The notes: a model not told the origin generated them from the sequence alone. 64,000 bases of DNA from Hyphomicrobiales bacterium (GCA_900470965.1 UCCS01000065.1:1-64000); one strand, 5' to 3'; shown: positions 32,299 to 41,507, numbered from the stretch's first letter. Numbers and translations: made by a program.

Positions 32299-33270
32299 TC
32301 ACTTCACCAGATCGGCGATTGTCTCGATCTCGTTCGTCCATATGCCGCCTGAATAATTGGCGGGCAGTTGGGCGAAGCGTTCGGCAGTGTCGATACCGGT
32401 CGAGAAGCCGCCGCCGTGATAAGGGCCGATGACGAAGACCTGCGTATTTGCGTCCTGCATGCGCTTGAGGAACCTGTCCGGCCAGCCCCACAGCCACGGC
32501 GCATAATTGATCGGAACCAGCATCATCACATTCTTGCAATCATCAGGCAGAATGCCCGTCCAACCGTAGCCGATATAGCCGGTGAGGCAGCCCATCAGGC
32601 TGGCGCGTGAAGCCGTGCGGATATCCGGCGCCAGCTGCCGGATCCGGTCGACCGGCTCGTCGCCGCCATAGACGATGATCTTCGCGCGCCTCTCAGCCGG
32701 CAGGCCATTCAGCACGACCGCGAGCTTCTCGCCCTCGGAGGGGTCACGGCTTTTGACATTGATGAGCAGATGTTTGTCAGGGAAGGTGGAGAGAACTTCG
32801 TCAAGGGTCGGCATCAGGCCGATGCCTTTGCCGCGGAAAGGGAAACTCTTGCCACCGTCGGCGGTATAGCCATAACCGATGTCGAGTGTCTTCATCTCGG
32901 CCATCGAGTGTTGGCGCGTGACGCCATGTCCATCCGTGCGGCAATCGAGTGTCCAGTCGTGGAAGACGGCGAACTGCCCGTCGGTTGTCGGATGCACGTC
33001 GACCTCCACCACATCGGCACCTGCATCGAATCCCGCACGCATGGCGCGGATCGTATTCTCCAAAAAATCATGCTTCGGTGGCAGCATGCGCGTGGCCGTG
33101 CAGGTAACGTTCTTCAGATCGGTCTCGTCGAAACGCTGGGCGATGCCGCGATGCGCCAGAAGCAGAGGTTTGCCCTCCCGATGTTCGGCTAAAAAGCTGG
33201 TATTGTTGAGATAAATTGCGGCGGCAAAGGCGAGAACCGCCACGCCTGCATATGTGAGCTTCCGTCCCAT
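32299..33270 (-). CDS. glycerophosphodiester phosphodiesterase family protein
   Basis: 323-aa GDPD-family TIM barrel, anchored by an N-terminal helix (YAGVAVLAFAAAIYL). Catalytic elements are AHRG (about 40), ENTIRAMRAGFDAGADVVEVDV and FHDWTLDCRTDG. An unusual insert (DETDLKNVTCTATRMLPPKHDF) sits between the first two motifs, with extra cysteines later (LMGCLTGY, PDDCKN), so substrate may differ from simple glycerophosphodiesters. The ATG at 33270 is 5 bases after GGAGGGG and better placed than the adjacent one at 33273. Ends flush with the c-di-GMP gene. Confidence 0.88.
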   Translation of the reverse strand: MGRKLTYAGVAVLAFAAAIYLNNTSFLAEHREGKPLLLAHRGIAQRFDETDLKNVTCTATRMLPPKHDFLENTIRAMRAGFDAGADVVEVDVHPTTDGQFAVFHDWTLDCRTDGHGVTRQHSMAEMKTLDIGYGYTADGGKSFPFRGKGIGLMPTLDEVLSTFPDKHLLINVKSRDPSEGEKLAVVLNGLPAERRAKIIVYGGDEPVDRIRQLAPDIRTASRASLMGCLTGYIGYGWTGILPDDCKNVMMLVPINYAPWLWGWPDRFLKRMQDANTQVFVIGPYHGGGFSTGIDTAERFAQLPANYSGGIWTNEIETIADLVK

Positions 33271-33410
33271 CATCCCCTCCGGTCGTGCCTCGGCAAATGG
33301 CTAGAAAGCGATTCCGGTGGTTCTTTGGCTCATTTGGGGCTTTTGTGGGTTAAGGCTCGCCTTCACGTTGCAGAAACCCTATGTTGACCCCGCAAAACAC
33401 GGAGGCAGCG

Positions 33411-33977
33411 ATGGCGGCGATTGCACTTTTTCATTCGGTCTATGGATTTCGGTCTCTTGAACGGAGTGCCGCGGAGCGTCTGCGCGCAGCGGGCCATCAG
33501 GTCGTAACGCCCGATCTCTACGGAGGCAGGGTAGGGCAGACGCTTGAGGAAGGGTTCGCCATCCGCAATGGGATTGGCTGGGCCGAACTTTGCAGGCGCG
33601 CCGAAAAGGCGGTCGCCGACTTACCGGCATCGGCCGTTCTCGGCGGCTTCTCCATGGGCGCGGGCATTGCCGCAAGCCTCTGGCCGGACCGACCGCAAGC
33701 AGCCGGCATTCTCTTGCTGCACGGTATCGCAGAAATTCCGGCCAATGCGCGCGAAGGCATTCCCCTTCAGGTCCATCTGGCAGAGCCCGACGAGTTCGCG
33801 CCGGCGGACGAGATGTCGGCGTGGCGTGCGCATGCTGCGAGAGCCAATATCAGCCCGGAGGTCTTCCTCTATCCCGGCGTCGGTCATCTCTATACCGATC
33901 AGTCGCTGCCTGACTACGATGCAAAGGCGGCGGAGGCCACCTGGAGCCGCGTCGACGCTTTCCTCGCCGCGCTCTGA
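33411..33977 (+). CDS. dienelactone hydrolase family protein
   Basis: 188-aa alpha/beta hydrolase. The nucleophile elbow reads GGFSMGAG, so Ser replaces the Cys of true dienelactone hydrolases. The acid is probably in AEPDEF and the His in GVGHLYTD near the end. Substrate unknown. ATG at 33411 (MAAIALFHS) has GGAGG 5 bases before it; the open frame begins at 33381 without a site. Ends 5 bases from the convergent DUF922 gene. Confidence 0.85.
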   Translation: MAAIALFHSVYGFRSLERSAAERLRAAGHQVVTPDLYGGRVGQTLEEGFAIRNGIGWAELCRRAEKAVADLPASAVLGGFSMGAGIAASLWPDRPQAAGILLLHGIAEIPANAREGIPLQVHLAEPDEFAPADEMSAWRAHAARANISPEVFLYPGVGHLYTDQSLPDYDAKAAEATWSRVDAFLAAL

Positions 33978-33982
33978 ACCTG

Positions 33983-34579
33983 TCAGGGACCGTTCACCAG
34001 CTTCAGGATGAGCTGCTGGATGTTGCCGCCCTCGCTCATTTCCACGCGGTCGAAATCCCGGCCGCGCTGGCGCTGCTTGTTGGAGAGCTCCCCGAGCCGT
34101 ACCGTCAGTTCAGGCCTGATCTTTTTGCAGCCGGGGTCATCGGGCACTGAGAAGCCATTGCTCAGCGTCTCGATCTCCTTGACCATCTCGATGATCGTCT
34201 CGCCATGCCAGCGCTCATGGGTGCGCACGCCGGCGATGAAGCTGTCCCAGCTTGCCTTGGTCGCCGCCGGAAGGTCGATTGGCGCTTTCGGCAGCGTGTA
34301 GATGATGGTGAGCTTCGGTTTTGCGAAAGTCAGCGTGCAGGCACTGCCCTGCTGTTCATATTTGCGCGTCCAGGTCAGCTTGAAAGTCGTATGTGCGATA
34401 ACCCGACCCGGCCCAGCCTGCGGCCCGCGTTCGCCGATGGATTGGTAAAGTTCCATACCGGTGCGGCCGGTAATTGCGTAAGCCTTCACTTCCTCGCTCG
34501 GCTGCCAGCCGGTCGCCGAGGCCGCGGCAGGCAGCATCAGCCCCAGCGCTGCCAATGCATATCCGAAAATAGTCCTCAT
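33983..34579 (-). CDS. secreted DUF922 putative zinc protease
   Basis: 198 aa with a signal peptide (GYALAALGLMLPAAASA). The mature part matches DUF922: TTFKLTWTRKYEQQGSACTLTFAKPKLTIIYTLP, then the zinc-protease-like motif HERWH (an HExxH) in RTHERWHGETI. A cysteine pair (SACTLT, DPGCKKI) could form a disulfide in the periplasm. Proteolysis has not been shown for the family to my knowledge. Start at 34579 is the only Met that gives a signal peptide. Divergent from the ligase operon. Confidence 0.85.
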   Translation of the reverse strand: MRTIFGYALAALGLMLPAAASATGWQPSEEVKAYAITGRTGMELYQSIGERGPQAGPGRVIAHTTFKLTWTRKYEQQGSACTLTFAKPKLTIIYTLPKAPIDLPAATKASWDSFIAGVRTHERWHGETIIEMVKEIETLSNGFSVPDDPGCKKIRPELTVRLGELSNKQRQRGRDFDRVEMSEGGNIQQLILKLVNGP

Positions 34580-34737
34580 ACGCCTCTCATTTGCTTCCCT
34601 GCTGCAGCGCGGGCGAAGCTAACGAGGCTTGTGGGCGGATGCAATGGACGGAGGCCCCGCATAGCCCGCCTTCACTGCTAAATTTGGCGCTGTGTATCCC
34701 TCTGGCGCAAAACACATTTCCCACTATCTTTGCTGTC

Positions 34738-35748
34738 ATGAGACCAGACGCGCTGCTCTATCCCGCCCCCGAAGGGCTCTATTGCCCGGAAGGCGGCTTC
34801 TATGTCGATCCGGTGCGGCCGGTGGAGCGGGCACTCATCACCCACGGCCATTCAGATCATGCGCGTCCAGGCCATGTGAATGTGCTCGCCACCCGCCAGA
34901 CGCTCGACATCATGCGCATCCGCTACGGCGACGGCTTCTCAGCCAGCGAACAGCCGGTCGCTTTCGGGGAGGAACTCGTCGTCAACGGGGTGAAGGTGAG
35001 CTTCCATCCCGCCGGCCATGTGCTCGGTTCGGCTCAGATCGCCATCGAGAAGAATGGCACGCGCATCGTCGTATCGGGCGATTACAAGCGCCGCCCCGAC
35101 CCGACCTGCGAAGCCTATGTGCCGGTGACCTGCGATGTCTTCATCACCGAGGCGACCTTCGGCCTGCCGGTCTTCCACCATCCCGATCCGATCGACGAGA
35201 CCGGCAAGCTTCTCGCCTCGCTGCGCCAGTTCCCCGAGCGCACGCACCTGGTCGGCGCCTATGCGCTCGGCAAGGCGCAGCGCGTCATCCGCCTGCTGCG
35301 CGATACCGGCTACGGCGAGCCGATCTATATCCACGGTGCCATGGAACGGCTCTGCGATTATTATATCAGCCAGGGCATCGATCTTGGCGAACTGTTGCCG
35401 GCCACCATCGAAAGCCGCGACAAGTCCATCTTCAAGGGCGCCGTCGTCATCGGCCCGTCCTCTGCTTTTGCCGACCGCTGGGCCCGCCGCTTCAACGATC
35501 CGCTGCCGTCCTTCGCCTCCGGCTGGATGATGGTGCGCCAGCGCGCCAAGCAGCTTGGCGTCGAACTGCCGCTCGTCATTTCCGATCATTGCGACTGGCC
35601 GGAACTGACCGAGACGATCACCGAGCTCGCCCCGCAGGAGGTCTGGGTTACCCACGGCCGCGAGGAGGCGCTGGTGCGCTGGTGCGAGCTGCAGGGCATC
35701 AAGGCCAAGCCGCTCCATCTGGTGGGCTATGAGGATGAGGGGGATTGA
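34738..35748 (+). CDS. ligase-associated DNA exonuclease (metallo-beta-lactamase fold)
   Basis: 336-aa beta-CASP nuclease of the TIGR04122 group, related to SNM1 and to RNA 3'-end processing factors. The metal site is visible as HGHSDH at 36-41, with FHPAGHVLGSAQI and SGDYKRRPDP downstream and a late VTHGREEAL. By family it is encoded next to an ATP-dependent DNA ligase, and here the ligase ATG follows by 3 bases. A role in DNA end processing in stationary phase or after damage is inferred. ATG at 34738 (MRPDALLYP) is chosen; the longer frame has no ribosome site. Confidence 0.9.
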   Translation: MRPDALLYPAPEGLYCPEGGFYVDPVRPVERALITHGHSDHARPGHVNVLATRQTLDIMRIRYGDGFSASEQPVAFGEELVVNGVKVSFHPAGHVLGSAQIAIEKNGTRIVVSGDYKRRPDPTCEAYVPVTCDVFITEATFGLPVFHHPDPIDETGKLLASLRQFPERTHLVGAYALGKAQRVIRLLRDTGYGEPIYIHGAMERLCDYYISQGIDLGELLPATIESRDKSIFKGAVVIGPSSAFADRWARRFNDPLPSFASGWMMVRQRAKQLGVELPLVISDHCDWPELTETITELAPQEVWVTHGREEALVRWCELQGIKAKPLHLVGYEDEGD

Positions 35749-35751
35749 AGC

Positions 35752-37377
35752 ATGAAAGCCTTCGCCGACCTCCTGGACCGCCTGGTTCTCACCCCCAGCC
35801 GCAACGGCAAACTGAAGCTCCTGACCGACTATTTCCGCGACACACCGGACCCCGACCGCGGCTATGGCCTTGCCGCCATTGCCGGCACACTGGAGGTCCG
35901 CAACGTCAAGCCCGCCATGCTGCGCGAGCTGGTGCTGGAGCGCATGGACGAAGTGCTGTTCCGTTATTCCTACGACTATGTCGGCGACCTCGCCGAAACC
36001 ATCTCGCTGGTCTGGGACAATGAGCGCGATATCAACCGCTCCGCACTCGCCCAGCCGCGTCTCGGCGAAGTCGTCGTCAGGATGAATTCGCTCGGCCGCA
36101 CCGAGGTGCGCAGCTTCGTGCGCGACCTGCTCGACCGCTTGGATTCTTCCGGCCGTTTCGCCTTCATCAAGCTCGCGACCGGGGCGCTGCGTATCGGCGT
36201 GTCTGCGCGCCTTGCCAAGCAGGCGCTCGCCGATCTCGGCGGCAAGGACGTCACCGAGATCGAAACCCTCTGGCACGGCCTGCAGCCGCCTTATGAATCG
36301 CTCTTCAAATGGCTGGAGGGCGGCGAGGAAAAGCCGGTGCTTGCAACGCCTGCCATCTTCCATTCCGTCATGCTTGCCAATCCGGTGGAGGAGGGTGATC
36401 TTGATAGTCTCGACCCCACCAATTATGCCGCCGAATGGAAATGGGACGGCATCCGCGTGCAGCTGTCCCGCTCCGGCGAGACGCGCAGGATCTATTCCCG
36501 CTCCGGCGATGATATCTCCGGCGCCTTTCCTGATATTCTTGAAGCGATCAGCTTTTCCGGCGTCATCGACGGCGAGCTTCTGGTCGGTGGCACGGCGCGT
36601 TCGAATAATCCGACCCGCACCTTCTCCGACCTGCAGCAGCGCCTGAACCGCAAGGCGGTGACGGCAAGGATGCTGGAGGAATATCCGGCTTTCATCCGCG
36701 CCTACGACATGCTTTTCGACGGCGAGCAGGACGTGCGCGGCAAGAACTATGTGGAGCGTCGCGATCGGCTGTCGGAAATTATCGACCGCGCTCCGCATGA
36801 CCGCTTCGACCTCTCGCCTCTGGTGCCTTTCTCCACCTGGGAGCAGTTGGACGATCTGCGCGCCGCCCCGCCCGATCCCGTTATCGAAGGCGTGATGATC
36901 AAGCGCCGCGACAGCATCTATCAGGCCGGCCGCATGAAGGGGCCCTGGTTCAAGTGGAAGCGCAATCCCTACAATGTCGATGCGGTGCTGATGTACGCCC
37001 AGCGCGGCCACGGCAAGCGCTCCAGCTATTATTCGGATTTTACCTTCGGAGTCTGGGCGGATGACGAGGATGGCGAACAGCTCGTCCCCGTCGGCAAGGC
37101 CTATTTCGGCTTCACCGATGCTGAGCTCGAAGTGCTGGACAAGTTCGTGCGTAACAACACGACCGAGCGCTTCGGGCCGGTCAGGGCAGTGCGGGCGGAC
37201 AAGGAGTTCGGCTTCGTGGTGGAGGTCGCCTTCGAGGGAATCAATCGCTCCACTCGCCACAAGTCGGGCGTCGCCATGCGCTTCCCTCGCATTGCGAGAT
37301 TGCGCCCCGACAAGCCCTCCTACGAGGCCGATCGCCTGCGCACGCTCATTGCTATGATCGACGCCAAGGCAGGTTGA
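35752..37377 (+). CDS. ATP-dependent DNA ligase (cluster-associated type)
   Basis: 541-aa ATP-dependent ligase, not LigA. N-terminal DNA-binding domain (about 1-200), then the nucleotidyltransferase core with the adenylated Lys230 in EWKWDGIRV, GELLVGG, EGVMIKRRDSIY and KWKRNPYNVDAVLMY, and an OB-fold end. It corresponds to TIGR04120, which works with the exonuclease immediately upstream. In many proteobacteria the cluster also contains an Lhr-type helicase and a phosphoesterase; neither is here. Cytoplasmic DNA repair is the inferred role. Confidence 0.93.
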   Translation: MKAFADLLDRLVLTPSRNGKLKLLTDYFRDTPDPDRGYGLAAIAGTLEVRNVKPAMLRELVLERMDEVLFRYSYDYVGDLAETISLVWDNERDINRSALAQPRLGEVVVRMNSLGRTEVRSFVRDLLDRLDSSGRFAFIKLATGALRIGVSARLAKQALADLGGKDVTEIETLWHGLQPPYESLFKWLEGGEEKPVLATPAIFHSVMLANPVEEGDLDSLDPTNYAAEWKWDGIRVQLSRSGETRRIYSRSGDDISGAFPDILEAISFSGVIDGELLVGGTARSNNPTRTFSDLQQRLNRKAVTARMLEEYPAFIRAYDMLFDGEQDVRGKNYVERRDRLSEIIDRAPHDRFDLSPLVPFSTWEQLDDLRAAPPDPVIEGVMIKRRDSIYQAGRMKGPWFKWKRNPYNVDAVLMYAQRGHGKRSSYYSDFTFGVWADDEDGEQLVPVGKAYFGFTDAELEVLDKFVRNNTTERFGPVRAVRADKEFGFVVEVAFEGINRSTRHKSGVAMRFPRIARLRPDKPSYEADRLRTLIAMIDAKAG

Positions 37378-37385
37378 TATCGTCT

Positions 37386-37416
37386 GCCTGCGCAAAAATG
37401 ACGCAGGCCCCCCGTT
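37386..37416 (+). terminator. possible terminator after the DNA ligase
   Basis: Stem GCCTGCG / CGCAGGC (37386-37392, 37402-37408) starting 9 bases after the ligase stop, followed by CCCCCGTTTTC. The U tract is short, so it may be weak. Confidence 0.4.
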
Positions 37417-37483
37417 TTCAACAGCATGTGTATTGGCGGCAACGCTCTTCCGGTGCAGATTTTTTGAGCCGGGGAAATGATGG

Positions 37484-38416
37484 GTGCCGCGTATGAGCTC
37501 GCAAGAACGAAATGCCTTTTTCCGTCAACGCCGCGGCCTGCTTGCAGGCATAGCCGGCTCTCTTTTGCTGCCTCGCCTTGCGAATGCCTTCGATGTTCCC
37601 GATGTTCCGAGGCTCGCCAAGCATGACTATGCCAGTGTCCGCCATCACTTCCGCACCAAGCTGCTGCAGAAGGGGCCGGCGCCGGACAATTACGAGCCGC
37701 TGACAGCACCCGCCGATGCCGACCGGATCTTCTACCGCTCCGGCTATGGCGGAGAGCTGGAGCTGACGGCCTGGGTGTCCAAATACAAGCGCGAGAGCAA
37801 GCCAAAGCCCGGCATCCTCTTCCTTCACGGCGGCAATGCCATGGGCATGGGCCACTGGCAGCTCATGAAGCCCTACATCGATGCCGGTTATGTGGTGATG
37901 ATGCCGTCCATGCGCGGCGAAAACGGCCAGATGGGCAATTTCTCAGGCTTCTATGACGAGGTGGACGACGTGCTCGCCGCGACCGAGCGCCTGCGCCATC
38001 TGCCTGGCGTCGATCCCGAGCGCCTCTTCATCGCCGGCCACAGCGTCGGCGGCACGCTGACCATGCTGACGGCGATGAGTACGCATCATTTTCGGGCGGC
38101 CGTGCCGATTTCAGGTAACGCGGATGCCTTCCGTTTCTTCAACCGTTATCCTGAAGACATCCGTTTCGACGATTCCAACACGCATGAATTCGAGGTACGC
38201 ACGGCACTTTGCTACGCGCACAGCTTCAAATGCCCGGTGCGCGTACTGCACGGCACGGAAGAGTCTCACTTCAACGATCGCGCCGATCTGCTTGTCTCGC
38301 GCGCCCGGGCGGCAGGCACGCATATTGAAGCCGATACGGTCGCCGGCAACCATACCTCGGCGCTGCCGGCCGAGATCGAACAGAGCATCCAATTCTTCCA
38401 CGGTGTGGCGGCCTGA
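37484..38416 (+). CDS. exported alpha/beta hydrolase (prolyl-oligopeptidase-like)
   Basis: 310 aa. The N-terminus RQRRGLLAGIAGSLLLPRLANA looks like a twin-arginine signal, so it is probably periplasmic. Alpha/beta hydrolase core: oxyanion region FLHGGNAMGMGHW, nucleophile elbow GHSVGG, and late HGTEESHFND and AGNHTSAL carrying acid and His. Substrate unknown; dipeptidyl or esterase activity is possible. The start is a GTG at 37484 with GGGGA 8 bases upstream; ATG at 37493 is the alternative. No operon partner. Confidence 0.82.
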   Translation: MPRMSSQERNAFFRQRRGLLAGIAGSLLLPRLANAFDVPDVPRLAKHDYASVRHHFRTKLLQKGPAPDNYEPLTAPADADRIFYRSGYGGELELTAWVSKYKRESKPKPGILFLHGGNAMGMGHWQLMKPYIDAGYVVMMPSMRGENGQMGNFSGFYDEVDDVLAATERLRHLPGVDPERLFIAGHSVGGTLTMLTAMSTHHFRAAVPISGNADAFRFFNRYPEDIRFDDSNTHEFEVRTALCYAHSFKCPVRVLHGTEESHFNDRADLLVSRARAAGTHIEADTVAGNHTSALPAEIEQSIQFFHGVAA

Positions 38417-38563
38417 TAGCCGCCCGATGCGGGTCCGGCAAGGACCTGCATCATCAGTCTTTTTCAGCTGATTTTAGCTTCGGCCACCAGCCTCGCGCCA
38501 GCCGCGAATGCCATCTTGCGAGCAGATAATGCTATCTCTGTTATCGCTGATGAGGGTGGTTTC

Positions 38564-39376
38564 ATGAATTTTCTGCGCCGGGCTTTCCCCTTTGCCGGGC
38601 TCGCGGCTGCCGCAATGACGCTCAGCGGCTGCAACATTCTCGTTCCCGATGTCGCAGCCGATTCCCCTGCGCGCTTCGTGCAGGAAATCTCGCCGGTATT
38701 CTACGAGCCCCCAGGCGTCGATCCGCGCCGCGTCAAGCCGATCCCCGATCAGCCGGTGCCGCAGACGCGCGAACTCTACAAGACGCAGTTCCACCAGACT
38801 TACGGTCTGCCGGTCAGCAATCCGCTGAACCTCGACATGGGCATGTATGGCCAGTTGAAGGACGGCGATTTCACGCTGCCTGCGATCCCCGCTACTCGCA
38901 TCCATCCGGAATATCTGCGCCAGGAGGTCGACTACCAGACCAACGAGCGCCCCGGCACGATCGTCGTCGATACCAAGGACCGCTTCCTCTATTTCGTCGA
39001 GGGCAATGGTAGGGCGATGCGCTACGGTGTTGGCCTCGGCCGCGAGGGTTTCGCCTGGAAGGGCCGCGGTGTCATCCAGTGGAAGCAGAAGTGGCCGCGC
39101 TGGACGCCGCCGGTCGAAATGGTCTCCCGCCAGCCGGAAGTTCGTCCCTTCTCTGCGGAAAATGGCGGCATGAATCCGGGCCTCGCAAATCCGCTCGGCG
39201 CCCGCGCCATGTATATTTTCAAGAACGGCCAGGACACGCTTTATCGCATTCACGGCACGCCCGACTGGCAGTCGATCGGCAAGGCGGTTTCCTCCGGCTG
39301 CGTGCGCATGCTCAATCAGGATGTGGTCGATCTCTACGACCGCGTACCGGCCAAGTCCGAGATCGTTGTGATGTAG
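38564..39376 (+). CDS. L,D-transpeptidase lipoprotein (YkuD domain)
   Basis: 270-aa cell-wall enzyme. Signal peptide with lipobox LSGC (about residue 20-23), so anchored to the periplasmic face of a membrane. The YkuD catalytic domain runs from TIVVDTKDRFLYF to the end, with the His of YRIHGTPDWQSIGKAV and the nucleophile Cys in SSGCVRM. It would form 3-3 crosslinks in peptidoglycan or attach proteins to it. ATG at 38564 follows GAGGG. A close paralogue lies 176 bases downstream. Confidence 0.92.
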   Translation: MNFLRRAFPFAGLAAAAMTLSGCNILVPDVAADSPARFVQEISPVFYEPPGVDPRRVKPIPDQPVPQTRELYKTQFHQTYGLPVSNPLNLDMGMYGQLKDGDFTLPAIPATRIHPEYLRQEVDYQTNERPGTIVVDTKDRFLYFVEGNGRAMRYGVGLGREGFAWKGRGVIQWKQKWPRWTPPVEMVSRQPEVRPFSAENGGMNPGLANPLGARAMYIFKNGQDTLYRIHGTPDWQSIGKAVSSGCVRMLNQDVVDLYDRVPAKSEIVVM

Positions 39377-39552
39377 GGCTGCAACAGGGCAGGCGAGATC
39401 GTCTGCCTGGAGCTGGACACGTCTGCGTGATGCTATGGTTTATTTAGTATAAGCCGATAGATTTTTTCCTTGTCGATTTCGGCATTGGACGAATCAGGGG
39501 CGAGCTGCGTTTATGGCAAGCCCCGTATCACGAAGGAAATCAGTCCCGCGTC

Positions 39553-40278
39553 ATGAGCCTCGATAAACCCCTCTCCCGTCGTAGCTTTCTTTCCTTTTCG
39601 GCTTTGACAGCGGCTTCCGCGCTGGCAGGCTGTGCCTCCACTTCGAATACGGTCGAAAATGGCGGCATGTCGATCAGCTACCGTTCGCCCTTCCGCGCGT
39701 TCCAGACGACGAGCGTGCCCGGCGAAGCAGAACTTGCCGTCATGTACGGCCCAATCGAAGACGGCGGTTTCCTCATCCCCGCCGTTCCCTATCAGCAGAT
39801 CGATCCGCGCTACTATCGCCAGCAGGTCGTGGATCCGACGGGCCAGCCGCCCGGCACGATCGTCGTCGATACGCCCTCGCGCTTCCTCTATCTCGTCCAG
39901 CCCGGCGGCATGGCGATGCGCTACGGCGTCGGCATCGGCCGCGAAGGCTTCGCCTGGTCGGGTAATGGCGTGATCCAGTGGAAGCAGAAATGGCCGCGTT
40001 GGAAGCCGCCGAATGAGATGGTTGCCCGCCAGCCGGAGCTTGCGAAATACTCGATCGACCGCGGCGGCATGGAGCCCGGCCTCCTGAACCCGCTCGGTGC
40101 GCGTGCGCTCTACATCTTCTCGAATAACGAAGATACGCTCTACCGCCTGCACGGCAACCCGGAATGGCGCTCCATCGGCAAGGCGGTCTCGTCGGGCTGC
40201 GTGCGCCTGCTCAACCAGGACATCATTGACCTCTACGATCGCGTTCCCAACAAAACCCCGATCGTTGTTTGGCAGTGA
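39553..40278 (+). CDS. L,D-transpeptidase lipoprotein (YkuD domain), Tat-type signal
   Basis: 241-aa paralogue of the preceding gene, sharing REGFAW.G.GVIQWKQKWPRW, the His motif YRLHGNPEWRSIGKAV and the catalytic SSGCVRL. The signal differs: SRRSFLSFSALTAASALAGC is a twin-arginine signal that also carries a lipobox, so this copy is probably exported folded by Tat and then lipidated. Start at 39553. Separate promoter likely, given the 176-base AT-containing gap. Its end is followed by palindromic sequence and a strong terminator. Confidence 0.92.
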   Translation: MSLDKPLSRRSFLSFSALTAASALAGCASTSNTVENGGMSISYRSPFRAFQTTSVPGEAELAVMYGPIEDGGFLIPAVPYQQIDPRYYRQQVVDPTGQPPGTIVVDTPSRFLYLVQPGGMAMRYGVGIGREGFAWSGNGVIQWKQKWPRWKPPNEMVARQPELAKYSIDRGGMEPGLLNPLGARALYIFSNNEDTLYRLHGNPEWRSIGKAVSSGCVRLLNQDIIDLYDRVPNKTPIVVWQ

Positions 40279-40283
40279 GGAAC

Positions 40284-40375
40284 GGTCGGGCGAAGCCCGA
40301 GCAGTCGATCCAGTGAATCGATTGCAGTGACGAACGCCCGAAGCGCAAGCGCAGGGCCGGAGGGTGCCTCGCCCA
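40284..40375. repeat. palindromic intergenic repeat
   Basis: Contains GGGC-GAA-GCCC and CAGTCGAT-N7-ATCGATTG (about 40301-40325) followed by GCAGTGACGAACGCCCGAAG. The arrangement resembles a repeat seen after many rhizobial genes; only one copy is in this window. Confidence 0.45.
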
Positions 40376-40381
40376 AAACAA

Positions 40382-40412
40382 AAAACCGCCCAACACGGGC
40401 GGTTTTCTTTTG
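40382..40412. terminator. bidirectional rho-independent terminator
   Basis: AAAACCGCCC-AACAC-GGGCGGTTTT with T-rich flank (CTTTTG) on the plus side and A-rich flank on the other. Lies between the convergent L,D-transpeptidase and LysR genes. Confidence 0.9.
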
Positions 40413-40421
40413 ACTTGATAG

Positions 40422-41381
40422 TTACGCCGCCTCAGCGCAAATCCCAGCTCTGCACCCCGAAGCAAGCAGTGCCTTATCCGCCACCTCGACAAACAATCGC
40501 CGAAACCACGACGCCCGCTCGTCCGCCCTGTCCACCCGCCGATACAGCATCGACACCGGATCGGCCGGCAGCTCGATCGGCGGCATCGACACCTCGAGAT
40601 TATGAAGCTGCGCCATGCAGCGCCCCAGCGATTCCGGCACGACGGCGATCGACGGCATGGCTCTCAGCGCCGGCGGCACGGCCGAATAGCGGGGAACGGT
40701 CGCCACCACGTTGCGGCTCAGGCCCACCTTGTCGAGCGCGGCATCGACCGCCGTCGTCGCGCTGCCGAAAAAGGAGATGGCGATATGCGGCGCGGCGATG
40801 AAATCCTCTACGCTGATCGGCGGCTTCAGCTTCAACTGCTGCGGATCGTAGATGGCGATCGAGCACTGCTCGAACAACGGCATGCGGATATGCCAGGAGG
40901 CCGGTTCGCCATGAACGGAGATGCTGAATTCATACGCGCCGTCATCGAGCATCTGCGCCGCATCGCGCTTGTCGGCAGCAACCCCGACGAGCCGTGCGCC
41001 CGGCGCGAGCTGGCGCAGCCGCGCGACCAGAGGGCCGAAGAAGGCCGTTTCCAGGTTGTCGCACATGCCGACGCGGAATTCGCCCTGCCAAGTTGATGGA
41101 TCGAAGCCTGTGGGCGGGCGGATGGCTCGTTCGATGCCGGAGAGCGCATCCTCGATTGCTGGGGCGATGGCGAGCGCCCGCGCCGTCGGCTGCAGGCCGC
41201 GGCCGACGCGCACGAACAACTCATCGTCCAGCGCCTCGCGCAGCCGCTTGAGAGCGGCCGAAAGTCCGGGCTGGCCGAGCAGCAGCCTTTCGGCAGCGCG
41301 GCTGACGTTGCGCTCCTGCATCAACACCGAGAAGGCGAGCAGGAGGTTCAGGTCGATTTTGCGAAGGACAGCGTCATTCAT
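40422..41381 (-). CDS. LysR-family regulator
   Basis: 319-aa LysR regulator (NodD/LinR-like subgroup by the start DLNLLLAFSVLMQERNVSRAAERLLLGQPGLSAALKRLREAL). Effector domain follows (FRVGMCDNLETAFFGPLVARL, SIAIYDPQQL). It is divergent from an MFS exporter gene across 126 bases, the standard arrangement of a regulator and its target. The two ATGs at 41384 and 41381 are adjacent; the second is used. The gap contains the T-N11-A-like stretch ATTATCAGTAATACC, not clear enough to call an operator. Confidence 0.9.
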   Translation of the reverse strand: MNDAVLRKIDLNLLLAFSVLMQERNVSRAAERLLLGQPGLSAALKRLREALDDELFVRVGRGLQPTARALAIAPAIEDALSGIERAIRPPTGFDPSTWQGEFRVGMCDNLETAFFGPLVARLRQLAPGARLVGVAADKRDAAQMLDDGAYEFSISVHGEPASWHIRMPLFEQCSIAIYDPQQLKLKPPISVEDFIAAPHIAISFFGSATTAVDAALDKVGLSRNVVATVPRYSAVPPALRAMPSIAVVPESLGRCMAQLHNLEVSMPPIELPADPVSMLYRRVDRADERASWFRRLFVEVADKALLASGCRAGICAEAA

Positions 41382-41507
41382 CATTATCAGTAATACCTGA
41401 CATGGGTACTATCAATTTGCAATAGGGTCGGAAGCTGTACATTTTCTCGTTCCCTGCCGCCGGCCAGCCTCCCGGCAAGAGCGGCAGCAAAGAAGGAACT
41501 GAGATCG

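Noticed and set aside
34939..37395. 818-codon open frame on the minus strand
   Set aside because: It lies opposite the exonuclease and ligase genes. It is an artefact of GC-rich codon use: composition is His/Asp/Gly-rich without domains or a ribosome site.
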